Part shown: in pieces, positions 1 to 6,758 of the stretch
How positions within the stretch are numbered: the stretch's first letter is position 1
Layout: every line of letters begins with the position of its first letter
DNA from: Alphaproteobacteria bacterium
GTDB lineage: Bacteria > Pseudomonadota > Alphaproteobacteria > SMXP01
Length of the DNA: 7,576 bases
Reading direction: 5' to 3'
NCBI GenBank assembly: GCA_028280675.1
Contig: JANQLI010000317.1
Span: 1-7,576 of the forward strand
The notes under the pieces: generated by a model
Told to the model about the DNA's origin: nothing
Databases searched by the model: none
What the model saw: the letters and a program-made list of their open reading frames with translations, nothing else
Program-made: the position numbers and the translations under genes

Positions 1-1
1 G

Positions 2-1441
2 GAAATGGCCACCCAGCGCAAACAGACCGATCATGCTATCGCAGACTTAAACCACATCATCAATGATCAACATCATTCTTTGCGCTTAAATGAAGCGCAA
101 CACAACATCCTAGACGCATTAATGAACGCGTTGCAGCAGCTTCCGCAATTCCGCAGCGACGTATTACACCAACAAACCAGCTTTAGTCACGCGATCAATG
201 ATTATACATACAAGTACAGTATGATCATTATCGATTCCATGTTAGAAATTGCCCGGTTAAGTCCAGCGGTCAATCCAACACAGCTTGGTGCTCTGAATAA
301 ATTTCTGCAATGGAAAGAACGGACGGGGCGACAAAGAGCCCTCGGGGTGCATGGTTTTCATACGGAAAGCGCCGTGCAAAGCGAATATCATGATCGCATG
401 GAAGCGCTTATTGCCGAGCAAGATTCATATTATCATGCCTTTTTGAATTTCGCGAGTGATATACAAAAGAAACTTGTGTCGCAATGTCTTGAGAGTATTC
501 ATACGCAGGAGCTGGACCACCTCTCTGATATTCAAACATCGAATGCACATATATCCGTCACCGATTGGTTCCAATTGATGACGCGTAAAATCGATTTGAT
601 GCGCGAAACCGAATTGGCGCTTCTCGAAACACTCGTTGGCGACAGACTATCTGGAGCTGCATCATCAGACACCGTGCCGCCGAGAACGAATCAAACCGTC
701 AAACCGAATAAGGCAATCTTGCAGGCTATCCCCCTATTTAAATCATTATCGGACAGCGATCTTGAGAGCTTGTTACAAAAATCCAGCATTCGCCATTATC
801 CGCGTGGCAAGCTTTTGATTCATCAAGGCGAACCAGCGATGCGAATTTACGTTATTCTTCATGGCTGGATCAAAATATATAATTCCACACCAAGCGGCGA
901 CGAAACGATTCTACAAATGCTGAGTAGTGGCGATACGGTGTTGGAAACGTCAGCGATCCTTGACTCACCCGCACCCTATAGCGTGCAAGTGGCAGAAGAC
1001 GCGACGATGATCAGTCTGCCAGCACCCCTCCTGCGGCAATCCGTGCGTGACAGCCAAGAATTAAGTTACAACATTATCAACAATATTTCCCTGCGCTCGC
1101 AACAACTTATTCACCAGATTGAGCAATCCCGCCTTGCCTCGGCTGAAGAACGTGTCGGCTGGTTTTTACTCCGACTCATGTTGGAAAACGGAAACACTGA
1201 CACCCACATCAATATCCCTTACGAAAAAGCTTTGGCTGCCGCATACCTCGATATGCGCCCCGAGACCTTTTCACGCATCCTCAAGAAGTTCCGCCAACAA
1301 GGTTTTGATGTGCAGAACGATCGCGTTGTTCTGCCGCATAACCACGCTCTCTGCCATTATTGTCGGCAATCCACCGCAATGTTGTGTGAGCACCATAACT
1401 CACCTGAGTGTCCGTTAAATCAGCAAGAGATGACAGTATAA
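2..1441 (+). CDS. NIT-domain CRP/FNR-family transcriptional regulator, 5'-partial
   Basis: This is a probable nitrate/nitrite-responsive DNA-binding regulator. Numbered from the ATG at 5, residues 1-205 read as a NIT sensor domain: QRKQTD near the start, WKERTGRQRALG at 103-114, and W188-F with TRKID at 193-197 fit that family. Residues about 236-370 are a cyclic-nucleotide-binding-like beta barrel without the GE...R-A phosphate-binding cassette, so cAMP binding is unlikely. Residues 379-442 are a Crp-type winged helix, whose recognition helix carries E420, S423 and R424 (the ExxSR pattern of FNR-like proteins). The tail holds C450, C453, C461 and C469. NIT domains usually start with an RERG-type helix before the QR..TD segment. 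That helix is missing, and the frame is open to the window edge, so the ATG at 5 is probably internal and the gene begins upstream. FNR's N-terminal iron-sulfur cysteines are not seen. The NIT call is from remembered family pattern; the CRP/FNR call is firm. Confidence 0.85.
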   Translation, partial: EMATQRKQTDHAIADLNHIINDQHHSLRLNEAQHNILDALMNALQQLPQFRSDVLHQQTSFSHAINDYTYKYSMIIIDSMLEIARLSPAVNPTQLGALNKFLQWKERTGRQRALGVHGFHTESAVQSEYHDRMEALIAEQDSYYHAFLNFASDIQKKLVSQCLESIHTQELDHLSDIQTSNAHISVTDWFQLMTRKIDLMRETELALLETLVGDRLSGAASSDTVPPRTNQTVKPNKAILQAIPLFKSLSDSDLESLLQKSSIRHYPRGKLLIHQGEPAMRIYVILHGWIKIYNSTPSGDETILQMLSSGDTVLETSAILDSPAPYSVQVAEDATMISLPAPLLRQSVRDSQELSYNIINNISLRSQQLIHQIEQSRLASAEERVGWFLLRLMLENGNTDTHINIPYEKALAAAYLDMRPETFSRILKKFRQQGFDVQNDRVVLPHNHALCHYCRQSTAMLCEHHNSPECPLNQQEMTV

Positions 1442-1514
1442 ACAGCACAATTTTGGCACAGTTGGGAGTGACGGATAGCGACATTCAGTGATGCTAACTT
1501 TTTGAAATCGTTGA

Positions 1515-1679
1515 AAAAGTCATTTAAATCAACGTGCTAGAGAAGCCTTCGAAGGCAGAGGCCGCCCAAATGATATATTGGTGAATCGTGCCGGGTGCGC
1601 CATGCTTAATGCTTATATAAATCTTTTGGATCAGAAAGCCTCGCTTAAACCTCGCGATGTATTAATTTGTCGTGATTGA
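1515..1679 (+). pseudogene. Possible decayed sugar-phosphate nucleotidyltransferase fragment
   Basis: No intact gene lies between 1442 and 1717, but two overlapping frames give protein-like text. The frame 1528-1584 reads VLEKPSKAEAAQMIYW and then a TGA. The frame 1515-1679 continues with VNRAGCAMLNAYINLLDQ and a proline-containing segment before its TGA. Read across a frameshift near 1575-1585, these resemble the EKP...A..yi...WN.G.f...P block of mannose-1-phosphate guanylyltransferase-type enzymes. The match is short and from memory. Chance coding-like text is a real alternative, and no start codon with a ribosome site was found. Confidence 0.18.
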
Positions 1680-1681
1680 GA

Positions 1682-1706
1682 TTGCTTGGAATGCTTAACC
1701 AAGCAA
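1682..1706 (-). terminator. Hairpin after the DUF2141 gene, possible terminator
   Basis: TTGCTTGG at 1682-1689 and CCAAGCAA at 1699-1706 form a perfect 8-bp inverted repeat around a 9-base loop, starting 11 bases beyond the TAG of the minus-strand DUF2141 gene. The position suits a transcription end for that operon. There is no clear U-run on the minus strand (the next bases read TCTCAATC), so it is a weak intrinsic terminator or an RNA 3'-end stabiliser. Confidence 0.4.
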
Positions 1707-1717
1707 GACAGGTCTTC

Positions 1718-2158
1718 CTAAAAGGAGTGTAGTCTCATGTTGAGCGATATATCTTGATCGAGAATGTTGATTTTAGATTGAGTAAAACTTGGCGGTCCAA
1801 ACAAAATCTTTGGGTTGTTGGAAAAGCCAAAAGGCTCGTTTGGAATACCTAAAAAATTTGTATCGAGTTTACCATTCGCATTGCGATCATGAAATGCGCT
1901 GATGGCATAGTCTCCAGGGATGATATCTTTAAATGCAAAGACAACTTCATTCTTATCGGTTGTAATGAAATCTTCTCGTATAGGCTGTTTCAAAAAACCT
2001 TCATCTGAATCAAATATCGCGACCACCACCTGTCCCACATTTGAATCCATATTATCAATGCGAATAGTGAGGTCAGCTGCATATGCACCATCGCTAATAA
2101 ATAAAATAATGCTAGCGACTTTGGGCCAGATCAAAAATTTGTGTGATTTCCTCAGCAT
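1718..2158 (-). CDS. Secreted DUF2141 family protein
   Basis: This is a 146-residue exported protein of unknown biochemical function. Residues 1-27 form a signal peptide: a basic start, a hydrophobic stretch at about 14-22, and an AYA-A cleavage site after A27. The mature part is a small beta-rich domain with the DUF2141 hallmarks: VAIFDSDEGF at 46-55, P81-GDYAI, HDRNANGKLDTN at 90-101, LGIPNEPFGFSNN at 103-115 and FGPPSF at 120-125. D91, N93, N95 and D99 follow a DxNxNGxxD pattern like a calcium-binding loop (inference). The ATG lies 11 bases after the stop of the upstream hydroxylase gene, so the two are probably cotranscribed. The upstream GAGTGA is only a weak ribosome site, which suggests coupling. 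The gene is AT-rich compared with crtYIB (about 35% G+C in 1801-1860). Proteins of this family occur near carotenoid genes in some alphaproteobacteria (from memory), which hints at an envelope role linked to the pigments. Confidence 0.9.
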   Translation of the reverse strand: MLRKSHKFLIWPKVASIILFISDGAYAADLTIRIDNMDSNVGQVVVAIFDSDEGFLKQPIREDFITTDKNEVVFAFKDIIPGDYAISAFHDRNANGKLDTNFLGIPNEPFGFSNNPKILFGPPSFTQSKINILDQDISLNMRLHSF

Positions 2159-2169
2159 AATTCACTCAA

Positions 2170-2943
2170 TCATTTTGCAGCATCTATACTATCTAATTGA
2201 CCATCAATATTAACATCAAATAAATCTGTTTTCATAAGCTTATCCCAGAAACGAAAGTAAAGGCCAAAATTCACATGATAATTTTCATGATGCACATTAT
2301 GGTGTGTCGCTGTGATAAAATGCCTTCCTAAAAACCCCTTTTTGATCCAAGAATCACGAATGACTTCATAACCAGAATGATTTAACACTGCACAAACTGT
2401 CATCAGCGTGAGAATAAAGAGAAGAGCGCCAATATGGATGGGAATAAAAAGCGCTAGAAACGGCAGAAAAATGGCTCCAACCAGGGACTCACTTGGATGA
2501 AAAGAAAAGGCCGCCCACGGCGAGGTTGGACGCGATTCATGATGAACTTTATGAAAGAAAGAGAATAAGTGCGGCAGATGCATGGCCCGGTGTGTCCAAT
2601 AGAAATAGGTGTCGTGCAAAAATAAATAGAGACCTATACTGAAGGGAATATAAACCCATCCATATTCATCAACATTTGTGTAAAGCTGTGTGCCGCCATT
2701 TTGCCAAAGCATAAGGACTGCGGTTGCAGGCAAAGCATAAATAAATGATGAAATGATCGACCAATAGATTTCTTTTTTCATTGCCGCAATATTGGGCCGT
2801 CTGCTTGACAATTTCATTGCATAAATACGAGGTTGCTCAGCACTGAGTAAGGCATAATGAAATAATCCAGCCACTAAAAAATAACGTGCCGCGATAATGG
2901 CGGTGAGCGCAAAAAAGGTATAGCCAAACTCAAGTGCCCCCAT
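2170..2943 (-). CDS. Sterol desaturase/fatty acid hydroxylase superfamily membrane di-iron hydroxylase, candidate carotenoid (CrtG-like) hydroxylase
   Basis: This is an integral membrane non-haem di-iron oxygenase. With the ATG at 2943 it has 257 residues. The histidine clusters are HDTYFYWTHRAMH at 110-122, HKVHH at 131-135, NHSGYE at 188-193 and THHNVHHENYH at 213-223, the usual iron ligands of the superfamily. Hydrophobic segments lie near 6-30, 60-80, 95-115 and 155-187. An upstream TTG at 3033 keeps the frame open and would add 30 residues, but that extension looks unlike the family, and GGGGGAG sits 11 bases before the ATG, so the shorter form is preferred. The substrate is not shown by the sequence. 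Its place next to crtY suggests ring hydroxylation of a carotenoid, possibly at C-2 as by CrtG; a lipid or sterol-like substrate is the alternative. The tail has an unusual DVNIDGQLD segment at 243-251. G+C is low (32-38% in 2221-2400) compared with crtYIB. Confidence 0.87.
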   Translation of the reverse strand: MGALEFGYTFFALTAIIAARYFLVAGLFHYALLSAEQPRIYAMKLSSRRPNIAAMKKEIYWSIISSFIYALPATAVLMLWQNGGTQLYTNVDEYGWVYIPFSIGLYLFLHDTYFYWTHRAMHLPHLFSFFHKVHHESRPTSPWAAFSFHPSESLVGAIFLPFLALFIPIHIGALLFILTLMTVCAVLNHSGYEVIRDSWIKKGFLGRHFITATHHNVHHENYHVNFGLYFRFWDKLMKTDLFDVNIDGQLDSIDAAK

Positions 2944-3110
2944 TTTGCAATAAACTCCCCCGATCCTCACAGAAAACACGCCATCAAAAACTGGGGTGTA
3001 AAACCACCCTGAATCGTGGATAAATATAGTCAATCCAAAACCAGTTTGATAGTCTTTTTCCTTCTCGCCGGTTTAACTTTTGATGTGGTTTTCTAGAAAC
3101 TTATTGACGA
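2944..3110. promoter_or_regulatory. Divergent intergenic control region between the hydroxylase operon and crtYIB
   Basis: With the ATG at 2943 as start, 167 bases separate two divergently transcribed operons, so both promoters should lie here. On the minus strand TTGACT at 3033-3028 resembles a -35 element, but no convincing -10 follows at 16-18 bases. Two TTGAT half-sites (3046-3050 and 3080-3084) resemble FNR-type half-sites, but neither has its ATCAA partner at the right spacing. No promoter can be assigned with confidence. Confidence 0.4.
2955..2961 (-). promoter_or_regulatory. Ribosome binding site that decides the hydroxylase start
   Basis: On the minus strand GGGGGAG (2961 to 2955) lies 11 bases before the ATG at 2943-2941. 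The alternative TTG at 3033 has no purine-rich stretch at a suitable distance. This supports the 257-residue product over the 287-residue one. Confidence 0.5.
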
Positions 3111-4295
3111 ATGACAATCACCGAAGACAAATGGGATATTATCTTCGCGGGTGGGGGGCTTGCAAACGGACTCATCGCCTTTCGCCTAAAGCAATCACAT
3201 CCACACCTTAACATTCTTATCATCGAGCAAGATGATCATCTTGGCGGCAACCATACCTGGTCATTCCATGAGAAGGATTTAACACCAGAACAACATGAGT
3301 GGATAAGGCCATTCATTGTGCATCAATGGCCATACTATGAAGTCGTTTTTCAATCCTATAAACGGGAAATACCAAGCGCTTATTACTCTATCTCGTCGGA
3401 GCGATTCCACCACGTGCTCACGAAGCACCTATCGGATGAGGTGATGACGAACACACGCATTCAAAAGGTTACAGCGAGGGAAGTTGTTTTGGAGGACGGG
3501 CGATGCTTACAAGCAAACGCTGTCATCGACGGGCGAGGCTTCGAGAAAAGCAATGAACTCGCTGTCGGATACCAGAAGTTTATCGGCTGGGAAGTGGTGT
3601 GCTCCAATCCCCATGGCCGAGATGTCCCTATCATCATGGACGCTCGTGTTCCACAGCTAGATGGCTATCGTTTCGTATATACCTTGCCTTATGATACTCA
3701 CACGCTTCTTATAGAGGACACCTATTATAGTGATCACGCCAACCTTGATTCAGAAACACTTAATAACGGCATAGAGAACTACGCCTCGCAACAAGGGTGG
3801 AAAATTGACTCTGTAAGACGAATAGAGAAAGGTATTCTTCCAATCACCATGGCTGGCGATATACAAAAATTTTGGAATGAGAAAAATTTAATCACATGCA
3901 GCGGATTGAGGGCTGCCCTTTTCAATCCAACAACAGGCTATTCACTGGCTTATGCGGTTCGATTGGCAGATAAGATTGGTCGGTTATCGTCAATTAACAG
4001 CAAGTCACTTGCAGAGACAATTAAAACATACTCCATAGAAAATTGGGAAAAGACAGGATTTTATCGGTTTCTTAATCGCATGTTGTATCAGGCAGCCTTA
4101 CCGGAAGAGCGTCACAAGGTGCTGGCGCGGTTCTATCAATTACCATTTAGACTCATTGACCGGTTTTATGCTGGTCACCTCACGCTGACAGACAAAATAC
4201 GGTTGCTGATTGGGAAACCACCGGTGCCCATTGGAAGGGCTCTTCGCTGTTTGTCTGAATCGCAATGCTTAGCGGCGCAAAAGCAAAAGGTTTAG
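3111..4295 (+). CDS. crtY: Lycopene beta-cyclase CrtY
   Basis: CrtY cyclises both ends of lycopene to give beta-carotene, a redox-neutral reaction that needs reduced FAD, at the membrane surface. The 394 residues closely follow the Pantoea-type CrtY (about 386). The FAD-binding start DIIFAGGGLANG is at 9-20, GGNHTWSFH at 45-53, an IDGRG motif near 140, a QKFIG segment, LIEDT with E202 (the position of the proposed acid-base catalyst), GLRAALFNPTTGYS at 265-278, and a C-terminal FYAGHLTLTDKIRLL followed by GKPPVPI. An in-frame TGA at 3105-3107 excludes an upstream start, so the ATG at 3111 is used although it has no clear ribosome site. It is the first gene of crtY-crtI-crtB. No missing residue or break was seen. 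Confidence 0.97.
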   Translation: MTITEDKWDIIFAGGGLANGLIAFRLKQSHPHLNILIIEQDDHLGGNHTWSFHEKDLTPEQHEWIRPFIVHQWPYYEVVFQSYKREIPSAYYSISSERFHHVLTKHLSDEVMTNTRIQKVTAREVVLEDGRCLQANAVIDGRGFEKSNELAVGYQKFIGWEVVCSNPHGRDVPIIMDARVPQLDGYRFVYTLPYDTHTLLIEDTYYSDHANLDSETLNNGIENYASQQGWKIDSVRRIEKGILPITMAGDIQKFWNEKNLITCSGLRAALFNPTTGYSLAYAVRLADKIGRLSSINSKSLAETIKTYSIENWEKTGFYRFLNRMLYQAALPEERHKVLARFYQLPFRLIDRFYAGHLTLTDKIRLLIGKPPVPIGRALRCLSESQCLAAQKQKV

Positions 4296-4302
4296 GAAGA
4301 GA

Positions 4303-5781
4303 ATGCCAAAAGTAGCTGTCATCGGTAGTGGATTTGGCGGACTAGCCATCGCTATTCGTCTTCAGGCGAATGGGTTCGATGTCCACCTTTTCGAGAAACG
4401 GGATCGGCCGGGAGGACGGGCTTACGTATATGAGCAGCAAGGTTTTACATTCGACGCAGGCCCAACAGTCATCACAGACCCATCCTGTCTTGAAGAACTT
4501 TTTACACTCAGCAACCGGAACATAGCAGATTATGTCACCTTGGAGCCTATTCAGCCGTTCTATCGTTTATATTGGGAAGATGGGTATCAGTTCGATTACA
4601 CAAATGATGATGATCTTTTGTATAATCAAATCAAGCGCAAGAATCCCGACGATGAAGATGGGTACCGTCGCTTCCTAGCTTATACCGAGGAAGTGTTCGA
4701 GGAAGGTTATCTGAAATTAGGACACGTTCCTTTTCTGGATTTCCGTTCAATGCTTCAAGCAGCGCCGCAACTTATACGCCTGCAAAGTTATCGCAGCGTG
4801 TACAGCATGGTTGCAAAATTCATCAAAGATGAGCAATTAAGGCAGGCATTCAGCTTTCACACATTGTTGGTTGGCGGCAATCCCTTCACGACTTCTGCTA
4901 TTTACACATTGATTCATCCACTTGAGCGAAAGTGGGGGGTCTTATTTGCACGCGGCGGAACTGGAGCCTTAGTGCAGGGACTCGCTAAACTCTTCCAAGA
5001 TCTTGGAGGGTCTCTCCATTTGGAACAGCCAATACAACACATTCAAACTTCAAACGGCGCCATCGCCAACGTGATCACAAACTCAGGCGAAAAATATGAC
5101 GTTGATTTGGTCGTCAGTAATGCGGATGTTGTTCACACCTATGACAGATTGCTTTCAGACAATCCAATTGCGGCGCAAACGACCCGCCAATTAAAGAGAA
5201 AGAGATTTAGCCCCTCTTTATTTGTGACATATTTTGGCGTGAAGAAAATCTATGACAATCTTTGTCATCACAGCATTTTATTTGGACCACGCTACAAAGA
5301 TCTCATAGGGGAAATCTATAATGGTCCAGACTTAGCTGACGATTTCTCACTCTATCTTCATGCGCCTAGCGTCACCGATCCTTCTTTGGCACCAGACGGC
5401 TGTATGACCTTTTATGCTCTCTCACCGGTGCCAAATCTCGGAACAACAGACATTGATTGGGCGCAGTTCGGCGAGACGTATCAAAATAAAATATTAGACT
5501 ATCTCGACCAACGTTATCTGCCGGGCCTCAAAGAGAACCTGGTTACCGCAAGTCATTTCTCTCCAACGGATTTTAAGACAGAACTCAACGCCCATCTTGG
5601 CTCCGCATTTTCTCTTGAACCCATTCTGACGCAGAGCGCTTACTTTCGACCCCATAACCGCGATGCTAACATCAAAGGACTTTATATTGTTGGTGCCGGA
5701 ACACATCCAGGAGCTGGAATCCCAGGAGTGGTCGGCTCCGCAAAAGCAACTGCCGGATTGATAATCGAGGATTTCAAGTAA
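4303..5781 (+). CDS. crtI: Phytoene desaturase CrtI
   Basis: CrtI is an FAD-dependent enzyme that introduces double bonds into phytoene, normally four steps to lycopene in bacteria with a CrtY partner. The N-terminal dinucleotide fold is VAVIGSGFGGLA (GxGxxG at 8-13), followed by E-K-R-D-R-PGGRA and GFTFDAGPTVI. The C-terminal carotenoid-dehydrogenase signature reads YIVGAGTHPGAGIPGVVGSA close to the end. The length of 492 residues equals that of typical bacterial CrtI. AGGAAGAG, overlapping the crtY stop codon, is a good ribosome site for the ATG 7 bases after that stop, so translation is probably coupled. The number of desaturation steps cannot be read from sequence, but the CrtY and CrtZ neighbours imply lycopene as the product. 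Confidence 0.97.
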   Translation: MPKVAVIGSGFGGLAIAIRLQANGFDVHLFEKRDRPGGRAYVYEQQGFTFDAGPTVITDPSCLEELFTLSNRNIADYVTLEPIQPFYRLYWEDGYQFDYTNDDDLLYNQIKRKNPDDEDGYRRFLAYTEEVFEEGYLKLGHVPFLDFRSMLQAAPQLIRLQSYRSVYSMVAKFIKDEQLRQAFSFHTLLVGGNPFTTSAIYTLIHPLERKWGVLFARGGTGALVQGLAKLFQDLGGSLHLEQPIQHIQTSNGAIANVITNSGEKYDVDLVVSNADVVHTYDRLLSDNPIAAQTTRQLKRKRFSPSLFVTYFGVKKIYDNLCHHSILFGPRYKDLIGEIYNGPDLADDFSLYLHAPSVTDPSLAPDGCMTFYALSPVPNLGTTDIDWAQFGETYQNKILDYLDQRYLPGLKENLVTASHFSPTDFKTELNAHLGSAFSLEPILTQSAYFRPHNRDANIKGLYIVGAGTHPGAGIPGVVGSAKATAGLIIEDFK

Positions 5782-6747
5782 ATGACTGTAGACACTGAAA
5801 TCCCAGAAAATATGGACAATATCGTCGAACAAAGCCGTGCCATCATTGAACAAGGGTCTAAGAGTTTTGCCACAGCCGCCCGGCTTTTTAACACGCAAAC
5901 ACGTGAGCATGCCTACATGCTTTATGCATGGTGCCGTTATTGCGATGATGTGATCGATGGGCAAGAATTAGGTTTCGGCCAAACGAAACAATCAAAGCAA
6001 GAGCACACGACAGCCTTAGACTACCTTTACACAGAAACGCAAAATGCGACATCTGGTCAAGTAATCGCAGATCCCATCTTTGTCGGTCTGCAGCGCGTCG
6101 TCAAAGACTGTGAAATTCCTGCCATTCATCCACGTGAGCTTATCGATGGATTTGCCATGGATGTGGACGAACGCCGCTATGACACGATTGATGACGTTCT
6201 CACCTATTGTTATCACGTCGCTGGCGTCGTGGGACTGATGATGGCCATGATCATGGGCGTGCGCGACAAAAGGATATTGAATCGGGCCTGTGATTTAGGT
6301 CTTGCCTTCCAACTGACCAATATTTGCCGTGATATTCTTGAGGATGCGTCTGTTGGGCGTATTTATCTTCCTCAGCAATGGCTTGATGAAGCAAACGTTC
6401 CTATCGATCCCTCCCAATTCCCACAGCATACCGAACAACTCTATTGCGTCGCTCGTCGTATGCTCCTAGAGGCTGAACGTTTTTACATCTCTTCTCTCAA
6501 AGGATTACCGCATTTAAGTTTTCGCTCCGCTTGGGCTATCGGCGTAGCACATTATGTTTATCGTGAAATTGGGCAGCAAATTCTAAGGGCTGGCCCACCA
6601 GCTCTGAAACAGCGATCCATTATTAGTAGGAATCAAAAAGTCTTTCTTGCTGCTAAAGCGGGAACTCTCGCATTAGCGACTCGACTACAGCCCAAAACCT
6701 ATCATGATGGGGACCGTCATGGTTTGTGGACACGATCATGGGATTGA
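5782..6747 (+). CDS. crtB: Phytoene synthase CrtB
   Basis: CrtB joins two geranylgeranyl diphosphates head to head into 15-cis-phytoene, the committed step of the pathway, at the inner membrane face. The first aspartate-rich motif DDVID has D55, D56 and D59. The second is NICRDILED with N180, D184 and D188. The family signature YCYHVAGVVGLMM is at 142-154 and RIYLP at 193-197. At 321 residues it is about 12 longer than Pantoea CrtB, mostly at the N-terminus. The ATG follows the crtI TAA with no gap, and GAGG at 5767-5770 is a plausible ribosome site 11 bases upstream. An internal ATG at 5812 lacks a ribosome site. It is the last gene of the operon and converges on crtZ 11 bases away, with no terminator visible between them. 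Confidence 0.97.
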   Translation: MTVDTEIPENMDNIVEQSRAIIEQGSKSFATAARLFNTQTREHAYMLYAWCRYCDDVIDGQELGFGQTKQSKQEHTTALDYLYTETQNATSGQVIADPIFVGLQRVVKDCEIPAIHPRELIDGFAMDVDERRYDTIDDVLTYCYHVAGVVGLMMAMIMGVRDKRILNRACDLGLAFQLTNICRDILEDASVGRIYLPQQWLDEANVPIDPSQFPQHTEQLYCVARRMLLEAERFYISSLKGLPHLSFRSAWAIGVAHYVYREIGQQILRAGPPALKQRSIISRNQKVFLAAKAGTLALATRLQPKTYHDGDRHGLWTRSWD

Positions 6748-6758
6748 TCGGAGAACAA

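Noticed and set aside
1119..1484. Overlapping frames within the end of the regulator gene, both strands
   Set aside because: They overlap the winged-helix domain of the regulator, which is coding in its own frame.
1545..1556. 12-bp perfect palindrome GCCTTCGAAGGC
   Set aside because: It is isolated, has no loop or U-run, is not repeated in the window, and lies in the possible gene remnant; a palindrome of this length can arise by chance.
1920..2213. Plus-strand frame of 97 residues opposite the DUF2141 gene
   Set aside because: The minus strand encodes a complete signal peptide and DUF2141 motifs; the plus frame shows none.
3046..3084. TTGAT half-sites upstream of crtY as an FNR-type operator
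   Set aside because: Neither half-site has an ATCAA partner four bases away. Single five-base matches are expected by chance in AT-rich DNA.
5494..5964. Minus-strand frame of 156 residues across the crtI/crtB junction
   Set aside because: Shadow of two firmly identified genes on the other strand; no recognisable domain.
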